Assembly (NCBI GenBank): GCA_964397855.1
Contig: CAYNKQ010000008.1
Span: 1 to 48,480, forward strand
DNA: 48,480 bases
Direction of reading: 5' to 3'
DNA from: UBA7683 sp964397855
Lineage (GTDB): Bacteria > Patescibacteriota > Saccharimonadia > Saccharimonadales > UBA7683
Under the pieces are notes generated by a model, which saw only the letters and a list, made by a program, of their open reading frames with translations, made no database searches and was not told the DNA's origin. Below, one piece after another: positions 47,246-48,480 of this stretch; the first letter of the stretch is position 1; the number at the start of each line of letters is the position of its first letter. A program made the position numbers and the translations under genes.

Positions 47246-48298
47246 CTAACTCACCTTGTTTTTGGCCTGCTTGCTCATTTTGTTGAGCGCCTTGTGGTAA
47301 AAAAAGTAACCGATCGGTAAACTAATCGCCAAGTTAATTACCCTGTACATAACAGTTACAGAAATAGCCAGACCCGCGGGGACACCAGCCGAAACCAGTA
47401 CTGCCGTCATCAAACCTTCGTATATTCCAATGCCGCCCGGCAAGACTGCGATCAACCCAGCAAAATTAGCTAGTGCGTATGCAATTATTACAGCTCCGGG
47501 ATTCACAAATTGACCATAGGCAATATAGACAACGTAAATAGTTGCCAGTTCAGTTACATTGGCAAGCATTGAATAAAAAAACGGCCCCTTAAGTTGTGGT
47601 AGTTTTTCTTTTAACACCACATAGTTACTGTGCATTTCGTTACAGAGCTTCTCTACTTTTTTAAGATTAATTGTCTCTGGGTGATTTGGTCGCACCACGT
47701 GCAATACCCTGTTGACGATTTTAGTAAGCGATTTAGTAAATAACTTAATGCGCTGCTCACTGCTGATTATGTAAGCACCGCCAATAATGGCAAATACTGT
47801 TAGAAAGGCCAGGCTACACGCCACCAGAATAGTCATGTTACTCGCGTTACCGCCGAGTGCCAGCATAAAAAGTCCTACAAACAGCAGAATCACATAGCTT
47901 GCAAATGTTAAAACAAATCGCATGGTTTGTGTCAGGGTTGATTGAGCAGTTGTGACCCCGTAAGGTTTCAGGCGTGTTGTAAAGTAACTGAATCCAGAAA
48001 CTCCTCCACTCGGAAACACATGATTCACAAAGTTCATTTCAAAAGCAACTTCGTACATGCGGCGCAGCGGTTGATCACTACCTAAAATCTTCAAAAATTC
48101 TTTATATAAATGTGCGTAGGCGGCATAGTTTTGCGCCTGAAGTGGAATTATTAGTAAAAGTGCAATTGCATTGATTCTACCAAGGTCACTCACCGCATTA
48201 GCAATATCATGACGCACCAGGAATATAGCACCACCCAACAGGGCAAATGTAACCACATTTAAGACGAGCTTCCAATTACGCTTTAAATAACTTTTCAT
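47246..48298 (-). CDS. Polytopic membrane protein of the lysylphosphatidylglycerol synthase TM/UPF0104 family
   Basis: 350 residues with about eight membrane helices. Family features: a first helix pair, NHVFPSGGVSGFSYFTTRL near residue 85, and the late GLIAVLPGGIGIYEGLMTAV segment. Such proteins act as flippases or, with an extra domain, as aminoacyl-lipid synthases; the cytoplasmic synthase domain is absent here. Start at 48298 has TATAAT 12 bases upstream; the open frame extends to 48394 without support. First gene of the operon with xseA, xseB and the methyltransferase. Confidence 0.82.
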   Translation of the reverse strand: MKSYLKRNWKLVLNVVTFALLGGAIFLVRHDIANAVSDLGRINAIALLLIIPLQAQNYAAYAHLYKEFLKILGSDQPLRRMYEVAFEMNFVNHVFPSGGVSGFSYFTTRLKPYGVTTAQSTLTQTMRFVLTFASYVILLFVGLFMLALGGNASNMTILVACSLAFLTVFAIIGGAYIISSEQRIKLFTKSLTKIVNRVLHVVRPNHPETINLKKVEKLCNEMHSNYVVLKEKLPQLKGPFFYSMLANVTELATIYVVYIAYGQFVNPGAVIIAYALANFAGLIAVLPGGIGIYEGLMTAVLVSAGVPAGLAISVTVMYRVINLAISLPIGYFFYHKALNKMSKQAKNKVS

Positions 48299-48394
48299 GT
48301 ATTGGTATTTATTATACCAGGCTCGAGCATCGAATAAATTGAAGTTCTTTAGGTCACACCAAAAACTATGATCTAGCAACATCAAATCCAACAA

Positions 48395-48452
48395 TTAATC
48401 CTCGCGAAGCGAGTCAACTTCCCCGCCCATTCAACCAAACCCGAACCCCGGA
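48395..48452. repeat. 57-bp dispersed repeat, copy 2
   Basis: See 41743-41799. The hairpin CTCGCGAAGCGAG is at 48401-48413. Intergenic, at the right edge of the window. Confidence 0.75.
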
Positions 48453-48480
48453 GTCTTGTTTTTGTTGAATCAAGAAAAGA

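Noticed and set aside
1..48480. CRISPR array or transposase gene
   Set aside because: No regularly spaced repeats with unique spacers and no transposase, integrase or recombinase gene was seen.

Overview
The window looks like a chromosomal segment of a small-genome bacterium of the Candidate Phyla Radiation (Patescibacteria), most likely Saccharibacteria/Saccharimonadia. Reasons: the gene families present (a sigma-region-4 protein joined to HARE-HTH domains, a compact dcw cluster, many short lineage-specific proteins), small intergenic gaps in most places, and the absence of any mobile-element transposase. TAA, TAG and TGA are all used as terminators, so the UGA-recoding Gracilibacteria/Absconditabacteria are unlikely. 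The assignment is inference from gene content; no phylogenetic marker was compared.

Layout. 1-10.4 kb: mostly plus-strand information genes (pth, a dprA interrupted near its 3' end by an in-frame TAA, an unknown gene, a secreted HExxH protein, topA), then 1.8 kb without protein genes that carries GC-rich structured RNA, including a probable but oversized RNase P RNA and a second large unassigned RNA, then a sigma4/HARE regulator and two small genes. 10.4-11.4 kb: an AT-rich, gene-free gap where the plus-strand and minus-strand gene blocks converge; it holds a dif-like palindrome and a possible small RNA. 11.4-20.1 kb: the division and cell-wall (dcw) cluster on the minus strand in the order mraZ-rsmH-ftsL-pbp-mraY-ftsW-murG-ftsQ, with MraZ-box repeats upstream of mraZ. 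20.2-23.6 kb: pyrimidine operon pyrC-pyrD-pyrF-pyrE ending in a strong terminator. 23.6-28.8 kb: GH1 glycosidase, radC, an unknown gene, a PIF1-like helicase with HRDC domain, and a small gene broken by an in-frame TAA.

28.9-39.2 kb: an accessory region of short operons: cupin, SGNH hydrolase, RNase H, an AbrB-Doc toxin-antitoxin pair, cupredoxin plus a histidine-bearing membrane protein, chorismate mutase, a 2H phosphoesterase-like protein, a winged-helix/degenerate Nudix protein, GNAT, a divergent TrmB-type regulator/SRPBCC pair, and a tandem pair of paralogous unknown genes. 39.2-48.5 kb: EamA transporter, glyS, a repeat-rich gap with a 29-aa ORF, recO, a membrane-free histidine kinase with a stand-alone receiver, an anchored protein, a methyltransferase, xseB/xseA, and a flippase-like membrane protein.

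A recurring feature is a promoter whose -10 box lies only 6-9 nt before the ATG (more than a dozen genes), which predicts leaderless or nearly leaderless mRNAs. Genes inside operons use normal Shine-Dalgarno sites or ATGA/TAATG overlaps. Hairpin repeats of the GTCATCC...GGAT type, whose arms differ between copies but stay self-complementary, are scattered in the intergenic gaps.
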